Made by a program: the position numbers and the translations under genes. Positions 9,032-17,374 of a stretch of 64,000 nucleotides of DNA are shown piece after piece; the first letter of the stretch is position 1; each line of letters opens with the position of its first letter. The notes beneath the pieces were generated by a model. It did not search any database and was not told the origin of the DNA. It saw only the letters and a program-made list of their open reading frames with translations. The DNA comes from Chitinophagaceae bacterium UBA4411 (GTDB taxonomy: Bacteria; Bacteroidota; Bacteroidia; Chitinophagales; Chitinophagaceae). Location of the stretch: assembly GCA_002400415.1 (NCBI GenBank), contig DGQP01000016.1:204330-268329 (forward strand), in the 5' to 3' direction.

Positions 9032-10282
9032 ATGATAGACTGGAAGACGATACTCTTCTTTGCACTGACCCTGCTGCTGATGGGTTTTTTTGCCGGCATA
9101 GAAATGGCTTTTTACAGCGCCAACCGGCTGACCATTGAATTAAAGAAAAAGCAGGGTGGTACCACCGGGCAGTTGCTGGGAAAATTTGTTGACTCACCAG
9201 CCAACTTCCTTGGCACCACGTTGATCGGCTTTAATATTTTCCTTGTCTTCCTGGGCCTGCAGATCAGTACCGTTTTGAAGCCTATCTGGAATTACCTGCA
9301 TGTTGGTTCTGACTTTGTTCATATCATTGTTGAGATTGCTATTGCCACTTTTGCTGTTCTCATTTTTGCGGAGTTCATTCCCCGCGCCATTTTCAGGGCC
9401 CGCAGTAACACCCTGCTGAGCCGGACCGCTTATGTGACCGATTTCTTTTACCAGATGTTTTACCCTGTGGCAGAAGGGCTGATCAACATGGCTGAATGGT
9501 TGCTAAAGTATGTACTAAATGTAAGGGTGGATAAAGACAAAGAACCTTTCAAACGCAGTGACCTGAAAAACCTTTTCCAGCAATCTGTTGATGAAGAAAA
9601 GCAGGAACGCAATACCCAGCTGATGGAAAATGCACAGGAACTCCCGAAGATAAAAATCCGCCAGTGCCTTGTCCCCCGTAAAGAGATTATCGGTGTCAGC
9701 AGCCTGTCAACCATGGAAGATGTAAAGAACAAATTCATCGAGACCAAATTGAGTAAACTGGTCGTATATGAAAATAATATTGACCATATCATTGGCTATA
9801 TTCACCAGTTGGATCTTTTTAAACATCCTTCTGAAATAAGAACAGTACTTCACCCGATACCTGCCGTGCCTGAAAGTATGAGCGCCACTGACCTGATCGG
9901 TAAATTCAGCCGGGAACGAAAGAGTATTGCCTGGGTGGTGGATGAATTCGGGGGAACCGCCGGCATTATTACGATGGAAGATGTGCTGGAGGAATTGTTT
10001 GGTGAGATCGAGGATGAATATGACACAGAAGAGTTTGTAGAAAAGCAAATTGCTGAGAACGAGTTCATTTTTTCTGGCCGGCTGGAACTGGACTACCTGG
10101 AAGAAAAATATGGTTTTGAGTTTCCGGGCGATGATTCAGAAACACTTTCCGGCTTTATTATTAACTATCATGAAACAATACCCCGGCAGAAGGAACGCAT
10201 CATTATTGATGATTATGAGTTTGATGTAATCAGCGTCAGTGATACCCGGATCGAAATGGTAAAAATGAAAAAACTGAAATAG
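9032..10282 (+). CDS. CNNM/CBS-domain membrane protein (hemolysin C / CorC-type)
   Basis: A 416-residue integral membrane protein. The first 190 residues form the CNNM domain (helices near 5-22, 60-82, 88-110 and 122-140, with AGIEMAFYSANRLTIELKKK). Two CBS domains follow (about 210-335), containing KLVVYENNIDHIIGYIHQLD and VVDEFGGTAGIITMEDVLEE, and then a CorC/HlyC transporter-associated domain after EDEYD. Relatives are linked to magnesium or cobalt efflux and, in GldE, to gliding; which applies here is unknown. Its -7 box (TATCTTTA) ends four bases before the start codon. Confidence 0.9.
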   Translation: MIDWKTILFFALTLLLMGFFAGIEMAFYSANRLTIELKKKQGGTTGQLLGKFVDSPANFLGTTLIGFNIFLVFLGLQISTVLKPIWNYLHVGSDFVHIIVEIAIATFAVLIFAEFIPRAIFRARSNTLLSRTAYVTDFFYQMFYPVAEGLINMAEWLLKYVLNVRVDKDKEPFKRSDLKNLFQQSVDEEKQERNTQLMENAQELPKIKIRQCLVPRKEIIGVSSLSTMEDVKNKFIETKLSKLVVYENNIDHIIGYIHQLDLFKHPSEIRTVLHPIPAVPESMSATDLIGKFSRERKSIAWVVDEFGGTAGIITMEDVLEELFGEIEDEYDTEEFVEKQIAENEFIFSGRLELDYLEEKYGFEFPGDDSETLSGFIINYHETIPRQKERIIIDDYEFDVISVSDTRIEMVKMKKLK

Positions 10283-10350
10283 CAGGCCGGGAACTTACTA
10301 TTTACTATTCACAGCCGCCGCTTATCTTTGCGAAACTCTATTTACACAGC

Positions 10351-11205
10351 ATGGCATTATTGGATTTTTTAAAGAAGCGGGAGAATGAACAGGCAGGTGA
10401 AATGACCTTTATTGATCACCTGGAACAGCTGCGCTGGCACCTGATCCGTTCAGTGATTGCTGTTGTAATTGGCGCCGTCATCGTTCTGATCTATGCTAAC
10501 CAGATCGTGGAAGACATTCTGATGGCTCCGACAAGGCCTGATTTTATTTCTTCTAAATGGCTTTGCAGCCTTGGTCATAAAATAAATATCGGGGATACGC
10601 TTTGCTTCCCCGCCGTAAATGCATCCTTCCTTGAGAATACGATGACCGGCCAGTTCATTTCTTATTTTACCCTTGGTTTTATCGGCGGCTTTATTATCGC
10701 ATTCCCTTATATTTTCTGGGAGTTCTGGAAATTTGTAAAGCCCGCACTGTCGCCAAAAGAACTTAAAAAGACACGTGGTATTATCTTCTGGGTCTCTTTC
10801 CTGTTCTTTACGGGTGTTGCTTTTGGTTATTTTATTCTCACACCATTCATGGTAAATTTCTATTTCAATTTCAAGCTTAGTTCTCAGATTGTCATTATGC
10901 CTTCTTTCTCGGATTACCTGGAAAACCTTGTCTATACGACAGTCGGTATCGGTGTATTATTTCAAATGCCATTGCTGGTGATGGTACTGGCAAGGATTGG
11001 CATATTAACGGCAAAATTCTTACGGAAATACCGGCGTCATGCATTTGTGATCATTGTAATTGCGGCCGCCATCATTACTCCGTCTACTGATCCTTTCAGC
11101 CTTACGATTGTAACAATCCCTTTATACCTTCTTTTTGAAGCCAGCATTATTGTGGCCTCCCGCATCAATAAAAGCCAGGAAAAAGAAAAAGCCGAGTGGA
11201 GTTAA
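10351..11205 (+). CDS. tatC: Sec-independent protein translocase subunit TatC
   Basis: A 284-residue inner-membrane protein with six membrane helices and the TatC signature FIDHLEQLRWHLIRS near residue 22. It also has the YIFWEFWKFVKPALSPKE loop and the ITPSTDPFSLTIVTIPLYLL helix. TatC recognises twin-arginine signal peptides and nucleates the translocon for folded proteins. No tatA or tatB lies in the window. A TATCTTTG -7 element at 10323-10330 suggests its own promoter. The length is slightly above the usual 240-260 because of an insertion near residues 65-90 (ISSKWLCSLGHKINIGDTLC). Confidence 0.93.
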   Translation: MALLDFLKKRENEQAGEMTFIDHLEQLRWHLIRSVIAVVIGAVIVLIYANQIVEDILMAPTRPDFISSKWLCSLGHKINIGDTLCFPAVNASFLENTMTGQFISYFTLGFIGGFIIAFPYIFWEFWKFVKPALSPKELKKTRGIIFWVSFLFFTGVAFGYFILTPFMVNFYFNFKLSSQIVIMPSFSDYLENLVYTTVGIGVLFQMPLLVMVLARIGILTAKFLRKYRRHAFVIIVIAAAIITPSTDPFSLTIVTIPLYLLFEASIIVASRINKSQEKEKAEWS

Positions 11206-11280
11206 TCCCTCCGTTCCGTTAATTTGAAATAATCCATTTAGATTTGTAGTAGATTATTTGTCATTTCTAATTTCATTTTT

Positions 11281-11736
11281 ATGCATTCTCCTTTTGACCT
11301 TCGCAAACCCATTGCTATCGGAAGTGATCATGCCGGCTATGATTATAAAGAAGACCTGATCTCTTTTTTGGAAGGAAAAGGCCTGGCTTTTAAAGACTTT
11401 GGTACGCACAGTAAAGATTCTGTTGATTACCCTGATTTTGCCCATCCGGTTGCCAGCGCTGTTGAAAGCGGGGAATATGCCTTTGGTATTTTACTCTGCG
11501 GCACGGCCAATGGCGTAGCCATTACAGCTAATAAGCACCAGGGAATAAGAGCCGCTCTTTGCTGGGGTGAAGAAATAGCCAAAGTAGTACGGCAGCATAA
11601 TGATGCCAATATCATCTGCATTCCTGCCCGTTTTGTAAGAGAAGGAGATGCAGAAAAGATGGTGGCCCTGTTCATGACTACCGAGTTTGAAGGCGGCCGT
11701 CATGCCACCAGGGTTAACAAGATTGCCTGTGCCTGA
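11281..11736 (+). CDS. rpiB: ribose 5-phosphate isomerase B
   Basis: A 151-residue RpiB/LacAB-type isomerase interconverting ribose 5-phosphate and ribulose 5-phosphate in the pentose phosphate pathway. Key patterns are AIGSDHAGYDYKEDL with Asp16 and His17, and GILLCGTANGVAI with the catalytic Cys73 and the anion hole. The C-terminal part has NDANIICIPARFV and ends in the helix common to the family. LacA/LacB-like or allose isomerases are alternatives with the same fold, but no lac genes are nearby. Confidence 0.92.
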   Translation: MHSPFDLRKPIAIGSDHAGYDYKEDLISFLEGKGLAFKDFGTHSKDSVDYPDFAHPVASAVESGEYAFGILLCGTANGVAITANKHQGIRAALCWGEEIAKVVRQHNDANIICIPARFVREGDAEKMVALFMTTEFEGGRHATRVNKIACA

Positions 11737-11817
11737 TCAGCGCCAATCATCCTTTTTTTCTTGCCTGTTTGGATAAAGCATCTATTTTTATCCTTTACCA
11801 ACATCAATAAATCATTC

Positions 11818-13359
11818 ATGATGAGAAATTTGTTTGCCCTGCTGCTGCTATGCAGTCCCGTGCTTATGATTGCACAGAAAAAAGATAAGACTGCTGAAAA
11901 AATGGCAAAGACCATCACAGCAGAAGACATGAAGAAACATCTTTATATTATTGCCAGCAAAGAAATGGAGGGAAGAGAAACCCCTTCAGCCGGTCTGGAT
12001 AAGGCAGCAGCTTATATTGAAAGCCAGTTCAAAGCAATGGGCCTGTTACCCGGAAATAAAGACAGCTACCGGCAGCAATATCCTCTGTTCAGAGATTCTA
12101 TGACAGGCGCTGCATTGAAAATAAATGGAACAGTACTGGAATTAAACAAAGACTATCAGCCACAAACCAGCAATTATGCTGCGGCTATGCGCTTTTCAGA
12201 AGTGGTGTTTGCCGGCTACGGCATCAGCGATGGAGACAAACGTGATGATTATAAAGACCTGAAAGTAACAGGCAAACTTGTTTTGATCATCGATGGCATG
12301 CCTGCCGATTACAAACCTTTACAGCAAGGCTTTGCTTCACCGGCCAGCAATTTTGGTAAAATGAATGCTGCAATGAGCAAAGGAGCTGCCGGGTTACTGA
12401 TCGTATATAATAATTTCCCCCGTAAATCACTGAACACGAACAGTAACTGGAGCATGAATGGTTATAAGGCTTCGCAAACTCCTTTTACGTTTACGATCTC
12501 TGCTGATGCTGCCGCGAAGATTATGGGAGAGGATGGGAAAAATCTGCCGGATAAAATGAAAGCGGGTTCGCTGCCTGCAAAAACATATCCAGCTGAGGTT
12601 GACATGGAATACACCAAAACTTCCAGGACAGCTTATGCATCTAATGTGATTGGCATCGTGGAAGGATCAGACCTGAAAGATGAATATGTTTTCATTACCG
12701 GTCACTACGATCATCTTGGAAAAAGAGATACTGTTATTTATTACGGCGCTGATGATGATGGTTCAGGCACCACCGGTGTGCTTGAAATGGCAGAAGCCTT
12801 TGCCAAAGCCAAACAGGCCGGCAAAGGCCCCCGGCGCACTATGGTATTTATGACGGTGAGTGGTGAGGAAAAAGGATTGTGGGGATCCGGCTATTATGGT
12901 AATCATCCCCTGTTTCCCCTGGAAAAAACAACTGTTGACCTGAATATTGATATGATCGGAAGAACAGATGCCAGCCGCAAGCAGGGTGATTCAACAAATT
13001 ATGTCTACGTGGTGGGAGACGATAAGATCAGCAGCGATCTGAAAGTGATCAGCGAAGCTGCTAATAAGCTATATACTAAAATGGAGCTGGATTATAAATT
13101 CAATGATCCGAAGGACCCGAACCGTATTTATTTCCGCAGCGACCATTACAATTTTGCGCAAAAGGGTGTGCCGATCATTTTTTATTACGATGGCATGCTG
13201 GGTGCAGACTATCATAAACCTACCGATACGCCTGATAAGATCAATTATGACCTGATGGTGAAAAGAGCCCGGCTGGTTTTTTATACGGCCTGGGAAATGG
13301 CTAACCGGAATGATATGCTGAAAAGAGATATTCCGCTGGAAAAGCCAAGGGGATTCTGA
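11818..13359 (+). CDS. secreted M28-family metallopeptidase
   Basis: A 513-residue exported zinc peptidase. The ATG at 11818 gives the signal peptide MRNLFALLLLCSPVLMIAQ; a TTG 57 bp upstream would spoil it. A PA-type insert lies around residues 125-260. The catalytic domain holds the co-catalytic zinc ligands in ITGHYDHLG, GADDDGSG, SGEEKGL, DLNIDMIGR and FRSDHYNF. M28 enzymes are mostly aminopeptidases; a periplasmic or outer-membrane location is likely. All metal ligands appear intact. A terminator follows at 13407. Confidence 0.92.
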   Translation: MMRNLFALLLLCSPVLMIAQKKDKTAEKMAKTITAEDMKKHLYIIASKEMEGRETPSAGLDKAAAYIESQFKAMGLLPGNKDSYRQQYPLFRDSMTGAALKINGTVLELNKDYQPQTSNYAAAMRFSEVVFAGYGISDGDKRDDYKDLKVTGKLVLIIDGMPADYKPLQQGFASPASNFGKMNAAMSKGAAGLLIVYNNFPRKSLNTNSNWSMNGYKASQTPFTFTISADAAAKIMGEDGKNLPDKMKAGSLPAKTYPAEVDMEYTKTSRTAYASNVIGIVEGSDLKDEYVFITGHYDHLGKRDTVIYYGADDDGSGTTGVLEMAEAFAKAKQAGKGPRRTMVFMTVSGEEKGLWGSGYYGNHPLFPLEKTTVDLNIDMIGRTDASRKQGDSTNYVYVVGDDKISSDLKVISEAANKLYTKMELDYKFNDPKDPNRIYFRSDHYNFAQKGVPIIFYYDGMLGADYHKPTDTPDKINYDLMVKRARLVFYTAWEMANRNDMLKRDIPLEKPRGF

Positions 13360-13406
13360 TATCACGTCACTGACAAGAGCCATTCCGGATATTAAAACGA
13401 ATGGAT

Positions 13407-13440
13407 AAAAAGGCGTTCTAAAACCAGAACGCTTTTTTAT
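13407..13440 (+). terminator. intrinsic terminator after the M28 peptidase gene
   Basis: GCGTTCT (13413-13419) pairs perfectly with AGAACGC (13426-13432) and is followed by six T. An A-run precedes the stem. Confidence 0.85.
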
Positions 13441-13468
13441 TTATTTTCACCAAGCAAAATCAAGCTTT

Positions 13469-13903
13469 ATGAATGAGCTCCGCCAGGAAGAAAATATTGT
13501 ATCGGGTATCTATGACGGTTACAGTGATACCCAGAAAGAAATCATGGAACTTGAAAAGAAGAAAACAAGGAATAAGCTGTTTACATTAGCAATCCTCATC
13601 TTTGCCAGCGACTTTCTTGGTCTCGTTGTACTTAATTCCGTTAACCCGCAAGCACTTTTGATTATTGCCGTAATCCCTCTTGTTTTTGCCGGCCTTGCAT
13701 TTCTTGCCTTAAAAGAGCCCATGCTGGCAATGATCATTGCTGCCCTGATACTCGTTGCTGCCTGGACATATACGATCATCATCACAGGCGGGCAGGCCGC
13801 TGTAAGTGGCTGGCTTATTAAAGCTGTTGCTATTTACCTGCTTTTTGCCGGGTTTCAGAATGCCCGGGAAGCTCAACGAATAAAAAAAGAATTAAATCTC
13901 TGA
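13469..13903 (+). CDS. small integral membrane protein, unknown function
   Basis: A 144-residue protein with a charged N-terminal helix (DTQKEIMELEKKKTRNK) followed by four hydrophobic segments at about 37-55, 63-80, 88-107 and 114-130, and a basic tail. I do not recognise a named family; similar small membrane proteins are common in Bacteroidota. It stands alone between two strong terminators, so it is probably transcribed from its own promoter. Confidence 0.7.
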   Translation: MNELRQEENIVSGIYDGYSDTQKEIMELEKKKTRNKLFTLAILIFASDFLGLVVLNSVNPQALLIIAVIPLVFAGLAFLALKEPMLAMIIAALILVAAWTYTIIITGGQAAVSGWLIKAVAIYLLFAGFQNAREAQRIKKELNL

Positions 13904-13920
13904 TAGATTTTCAATAAAAT

Positions 13921-13963
13921 ATCAAAAGGCCCGGTTGAATGATAACCGGGCCTTTTGATTTTA
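13921..13963. terminator. bidirectional intrinsic terminator
   Basis: A perfect 16-bp stem, with arms at 13921-13936 and 13944-13959 enclosing a 7-nt loop, is flanked by T-runs on both strands. It separates the convergent membrane-protein gene and the deoxyhypusine-synthase-like gene. Confidence 0.9.
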
Positions 13964-13974
13964 TGATTGTCAGA

Positions 13975-14949
13975 TTACCAACCTAACACCCACGCAAAGA
14001 TCAGCGGCGCCACAATGGTTGCATCGCTTTCTACAATGAATTTAGGCGTATTTACATCCAGTTTACCCCAGGTGATCTTTTCATTCGGCACAGCACCGGA
14101 GTAAGAACCATAAGAAGTTGTTGAATCGCTGATCTGGCAGAAATAACTCCAGAAAGGCACATCATGCCATTCCAGGTCCTGGTACATCATCGGCACCACG
14201 CAAATCGGGAAATCACCGGCAATACCACCACCGATCTGGAAGAAACCCACACCCTTACCGGAAGAATTATTGCGATACCATTCCGTCAGCCACACCATGT
14301 ATTCAATACCACTTTTAACGGTATTTGCTTTCAATTCTCCCTTTATAACGTAGCTGGCAAAGATGTTACCGGTGGTACTGTCTTCCCAGCCCGGCACCAC
14401 GATCGGGATATTTTTTTCTGCAGCAGCCACGATCCAGCTGTCCTTCGGATCGATCTCATAATATTGTTCCAGTTCACCGCTTAATACAACTTTGTATAAA
14501 AATTCATGCGGGAAATAGCGTTCTCCTTTTGCTTCAGCTTCTTTCCATTGCTTCACCAGGTGTTTTTGCAAACGGCGGAAAGCTTCTTCTTCCGGGATAC
14601 AGGTATCCGTAACACGGTTATAATGATTCTCCAGGAGATCCCATTCTTCCTGGGGCGTCAGGTCGCGGTAATTGGGAATTCTTTTGTAATGTGAATGTGC
14701 CACCAGGTTCATCACATCTTCTTCCAGGTTGGCGCCGGTGCAACTGATGATATCCACTTTACCCTGGCGGATCATTTCTGCAAACGAAATTCCAAGCTCA
14801 CCGGTACTCATGGCACCGGCCAGTGTAACCATCATTTTACCACCTTCCAGTAAATGGGTTTCATACCCTTTGGCTGCATCCATCAGTGCCGCTGCATTAA
14901 AGTGGCGGTAATGATGCAGAATAAATTGGGAAACAGGACCTTTGTTCAT
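13975..14949 (-). CDS. deoxyhypusine-synthase-like enzyme
   Basis: A 324-residue protein of the deoxyhypusine synthase family. Visible are VTLAGAMSTGELG (residues about 41-53), DIISCTGANLEEDV, IPIVVPGWEDSTTGNIFASY and the C-terminal KITWGKLDV motif. Lys296 in that motif matches the lysine that forms the covalent spermidine intermediate in the eukaryotic enzyme. Bacteria lack eIF5A, and some bacterial homologs are known to make homospermidine, so a polyamine-modifying role is the best guess rather than hypusination. No other polyamine gene lies nearby. Confidence 0.9.
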   Translation of the reverse strand: MNKGPVSQFILHHYRHFNAAALMDAAKGYETHLLEGGKMMVTLAGAMSTGELGISFAEMIRQGKVDIISCTGANLEEDVMNLVAHSHYKRIPNYRDLTPQEEWDLLENHYNRVTDTCIPEEEAFRRLQKHLVKQWKEAEAKGERYFPHEFLYKVVLSGELEQYYEIDPKDSWIVAAAEKNIPIVVPGWEDSTTGNIFASYVIKGELKANTVKSGIEYMVWLTEWYRNNSSGKGVGFFQIGGGIAGDFPICVVPMMYQDLEWHDVPFWSYFCQISDSTTSYGSYSGAVPNEKITWGKLDVNTPKFIVESDATIVAPLIFAWVLGW

Positions 14950-15094
14950 TTTACAATTGTTTTTTGTAAAACCGCCTTCAGATCACAATAAGGTGAGACA
15001 ATGCGGGATGAGCCGCAAAATTAATAGTTTCAGCAAAAAGCCCCGCCACGTTTTACCGGGCAGGGCCATTCTTCATGTGCTGCTGTTTCCGTAT

Positions 15095-15532
15095 CTATTT
15101 CTTCAGCTTCTTCAACTCCAGTATATCACCATCAGCAGCAACAGATACTTTAAATTTTTTTCCTTCTCTTTCGATGGTCATATTATAGCGGGTACCTTTC
15201 TGGCCGGTGGCCTCCCGTAAGTCAATGATATCGGCATCTTGGAATTCCTTATCCAATGAACGCACAACAATAACCGGAAGCTGGTTGTAAAAAATATCAC
15301 GTACCGTACCAATCAGCTCACCGTCAGCACTGAACCAGGCTTCTGTACGATGTCCGGCCAGCACAAAATTGGCTTTACTGTATTCGTTCACTTCTGTCCA
15401 CTTCACTTGTTCAGCCCCTTTGAATTCTTCCTGGAAAATCTGTTGTGCTTTTTTGTTGCCTCCTGAACCTGCAAATGCGGTGATAGCACCTAGTGTCATT
15501 ACCAGTGCCATTGATAAAATAATTCTTTTCAT
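15095..15532 (-). CDS. secreted PepSY-like protein, paralog 1
   Basis: A 145-residue exported protein with signal peptide MKRIILSMALVMTLGAITAF (cleavage after AFA). The mature part has the pattern FKGAEQVKWTEVNEYSKANF, WFSADGELIGTV and YNMTIEREGKKFKVSV, as in the small periplasmic PepSY-like / beta-lactamase-inhibitor-like proteins of Bacteroidota. The function is unknown; proposed roles include protease inhibition. It has two paralogs in this window (15739 and 22573) and shares promoter architecture with both. Confidence 0.8.
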   Translation of the reverse strand: MKRIILSMALVMTLGAITAFAGSGGNKKAQQIFQEEFKGAEQVKWTEVNEYSKANFVLAGHRTEAWFSADGELIGTVRDIFYNQLPVIVVRSLDKEFQDADIIDLREATGQKGTRYNMTIEREGKKFKVSVAADGDILELKKLKK

Positions 15533-15575
15533 ACTATAAGGTTTAAATGATTAATGATTTCTTCCTGTGACGCGT

Positions 15576-15606
15576 CAAAAATATTCCTGGTTACACGTGT
15601 ATACAA
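15576..15606 (-). promoter_or_regulatory. promoter of PepSY-like paralog 1
   Basis: Reading the minus strand, TTG (complement of 15604-15606), exactly 20 bp, then TATTTTTG (complement of 15576-15583), matching the Bacteroidota TTG / TAnnTTTG consensus. Two perfect 10-bp palindromes lie at the site: TGACGCGTCA (15568-15577) and TACACGTGTA (15592-15601). The latter sits between the boxes, where a regulator could bind. Confidence 0.6.
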
Positions 15607-15667
15607 GCAAAAAGGTACAGGTGGATGCAGATGTTAAAGGGAATAACAAATACGTTTTATATAATAA

Positions 15668-15712
15668 CAAAACCCCGGCCGCCTTTGATTTTACTCAGGA
15701 CCCGGGGCTTGT
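15668..15712 (-). terminator. probable terminator of PepSY-like paralog 2
   Basis: CCCCGG (15673-15678) pairs with CCGGGG (15702-15707); reading the minus strand the stem is followed by GGTTTTGTTATT. It lies 27 bp past the stop of the gene ending at 15739. The loop is long (23 nt), which lowers confidence. Confidence 0.5.
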
Positions 15713-15738
15713 TTTTACCACACACCAAAACTAACTGC

Positions 15739-16173
15739 CTATACTTTCTTTACTTTTTTATATACACTCCAGTCTTCTCCCGCTGTTGCTTTCAATACAA
15801 CTTTGGAATCTGCATTTTCAAGGGTAATATAATAACCGGTATTATTGCTTTTGGTAATTTCAAACAGGTCACTGATCCAGAAATCTTCATATGATTTTTT
15901 CAGGCTGGCCTGCAGGTTCATGGGTAACTCAAGCGAGGTGATATTCCGTGTAAGCCCCATCAATTCGCCATCTGCATTATAGAATGCATTTACATACTGG
16001 CCGTTGAAAGTGAACTCAGCCTTAAAATATTCTGCTGTTACTGTCCAGGTTACTTCCTTTGCGGAGGCAAATTCATTTTTAAATGATGCCAATGCCTTTG
16101 GATTTACTTCTTCTCCGGCGAAAGCGCCCAGGGTACTGATGGCTATTACCAGTGTCAGGATGATTTTTTTCAT
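15739..16173 (-). CDS. secreted PepSY-like protein, paralog 2
   Basis: A 144-residue exported protein (signal MKKIILTLVIAISTLGAFAG) with the same layout as the 15095 gene: FASAKEVTWTVTAEYFKAEF, FYNADGELMGLTRN and YYITLENADSKVVLKATAG. The pair probably arose by tandem duplication, but the copies are well diverged. The gap between them contains a terminator and a separate promoter, so each gene is controlled on its own. No catalytic residues are evident and the function is unknown. Confidence 0.8.
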   Translation of the reverse strand: MKKIILTLVIAISTLGAFAGEEVNPKALASFKNEFASAKEVTWTVTAEYFKAEFTFNGQYVNAFYNADGELMGLTRNITSLELPMNLQASLKKSYEDFWISDLFEITKSNNTGYYITLENADSKVVLKATAGEDWSVYKKVKKV

Positions 16174-16224
16174 GATGAAATTTTATAAAGGTTTTTATAC
16201 TGTTATCTGCTATTTATGACGCAA

Positions 16225-16255
16225 CAAAACTATGTCTTGTTACAAGTGACCACAA
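16225..16255 (-). promoter_or_regulatory. promoter of PepSY-like paralog 2
   Basis: On the minus strand TTG (complement of 16253-16255), 20 bp, then TAGTTTTG (complement of 16225-16232). The spacer contains CACTTGTAAC, close to CACGTGTAAC at the same place in the paralog 1 promoter, and TGACGC occurs beside both -7 boxes. The two promoters match at about three quarters of positions over 33 bp. Confidence 0.6.
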
Positions 16256-16391
16256 GCCAATTGTGATTAATGGATGCCTTTGTTAAACCAGGTTAACAGG
16301 TGCAAACAGGCATTGACCATACATCACTTCAATATAACCGCCTGTACCTGAAAGTAGTCCCTCATCACCCCTGGTTTGGAAGTTTGCTTTA

Positions 16392-16415
16392 ATATTTAGA
16401 TATTTGTCTAAATAT
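16392..16415. promoter_or_regulatory. palindromic operator of the sdpR-sdpI unit
   Basis: A perfect inverted repeat with 9-bp arms: ATATTTAGA (16392-16400), a 6-bp spacer, and TCTAAATAT (16407-16415). It ends 19 bp before the regulator's start codon, the expected place for autorepression by the dimeric winged-helix protein encoded next. Confidence 0.75.
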
Positions 16416-16434
16416 ATAATTAACCAATTGAGTA

Positions 16435-16698
16435 ATGAATACTGTTTTCAAAGCCCTCAATGATCCTACCCGCCGTGAAATATTGCAATTGCTACAGGAA
16501 AGAGATATGACCGCCGGAGAGATCGTGGAGCAATTCACTATTTCCGGGCCCAGTATTTCTCACCATCTTGACCTGCTGAAGCAAGCCAACCTGGTGATAG
16601 CAGAAAAAGAAGGCCAGTATGTTTATTATTCTCTCAACACCACCGTGGTGGATGAGATTCTGAAATGGTTCATGCAATTCAAACCGAAAAAGAAATAG
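16435..16698 (+). CDS. SdpR/ArsR-family winged-helix autorepressor
   Basis: An 87-residue winged-helix DNA-binding protein: MNTVFKALNDPTRREILQLL, recognition helix region GPSISHHLDLLKQANLV, and the wing EKEGQYVYYSLN. There is no cysteine-based metal site, so it fits the SdpR autorepressor subgroup of ArsR proteins rather than metal sensors. In Bacillus SdpR represses its own gene and sdpI until the membrane partner captures it. Here the sdpI-like gene starts one base after its stop codon, and a palindrome suited to binding lies just upstream. Confidence 0.88.
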   Translation: MNTVFKALNDPTRREILQLLQERDMTAGEIVEQFTISGPSISHHLDLLKQANLVIAEKEGQYVYYSLNTTVVDEILKWFMQFKPKKK

Positions 16699-16699
16699 T

Positions 16700-17368
16700 A
16701 TGAATAAGACTATCAGATACCTTATCTGGCCAATCCTGGTTGCTCCGGCTGCTTACCTGGCTTTTGCCTGGAATAAACTACCGGAGAAAGTGCCCATGCA
16801 TTATAATATCCGCGGTGAAATAGACCGGTATGGCAGCAAAACAGAAATGCTTGCTATGATGGGAATCATCATCGGTATTAATATTGCCGTCTATTTTCTT
16901 CTTGTTAATATTAACAAAATTGATCCTAAGAAAAAATACACAGCAGAAAACCTGCCCCGGATGAGAAAGCTGGCTTTTGCTATCAGCCTTTTTATGTCAT
17001 CCCTTGCCTGTTTTATTATTTACAGCAGCCTTCATCCTGCTGACAAATTCAATACACAATTTATTGTCATTGCCACAGGACTTCTCTTTGTGATTATCGG
17101 GAACTATATGTATAATATCAAACCCAATTATTTTGCCGGGCTCCGGTTACCATGGACATTAGAGAGTGAAGACAACTGGAAACAAACTCATTTACTGGGC
17201 GGAAAGCTCTGGTTTGCCGGTGGTTTCCTGATTGTACTGGGCGGTTTCTTATTACCTGCCACTGCGCAACTCATCTTGCTTTTATCTGTTGCTGCACTGA
17301 TTACAATTATCCCGGTTGTGTATTCTTATCGTTTATATAAAAAACAACTATCCGGTTCTTCAAAATAA
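16700..17368 (+). CDS. SdpI-family membrane protein (DUF1648)
   Basis: A 222-residue membrane protein with six predicted helices. The N-terminal DUF1648 pattern is KLPEKVPMHYNIRGEIDRYG between helices 1 and 2; the C-terminal SdpI part has FAGLRLPWTLESEDNWKQTH followed by two helices. In Bacillus SdpI gives immunity to the SdpC toxin and sequesters SdpR at the membrane. No toxin gene is seen here, so the module may instead respond to other envelope stress. It starts one base after the regulator and six bases before the hydrolase gene, forming a tight three-gene operon. Confidence 0.88.
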   Translation: MNKTIRYLIWPILVAPAAYLAFAWNKLPEKVPMHYNIRGEIDRYGSKTEMLAMMGIIIGINIAVYFLLVNINKIDPKKKYTAENLPRMRKLAFAISLFMSSLACFIIYSSLHPADKFNTQFIVIATGLLFVIIGNYMYNIKPNYFAGLRLPWTLESEDNWKQTHLLGGKLWFAGGFLIVLGGFLLPATAQLILLLSVAALITIIPVVYSYRLYKKQLSGSSK

Positions 17369-17374
17369 TGATAT

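Noticed and set aside
16435..16698. Arsenic or metal resistance regulator
   Set aside because: No cysteine metal site and the sdpI neighbour point to the SdpR subgroup.
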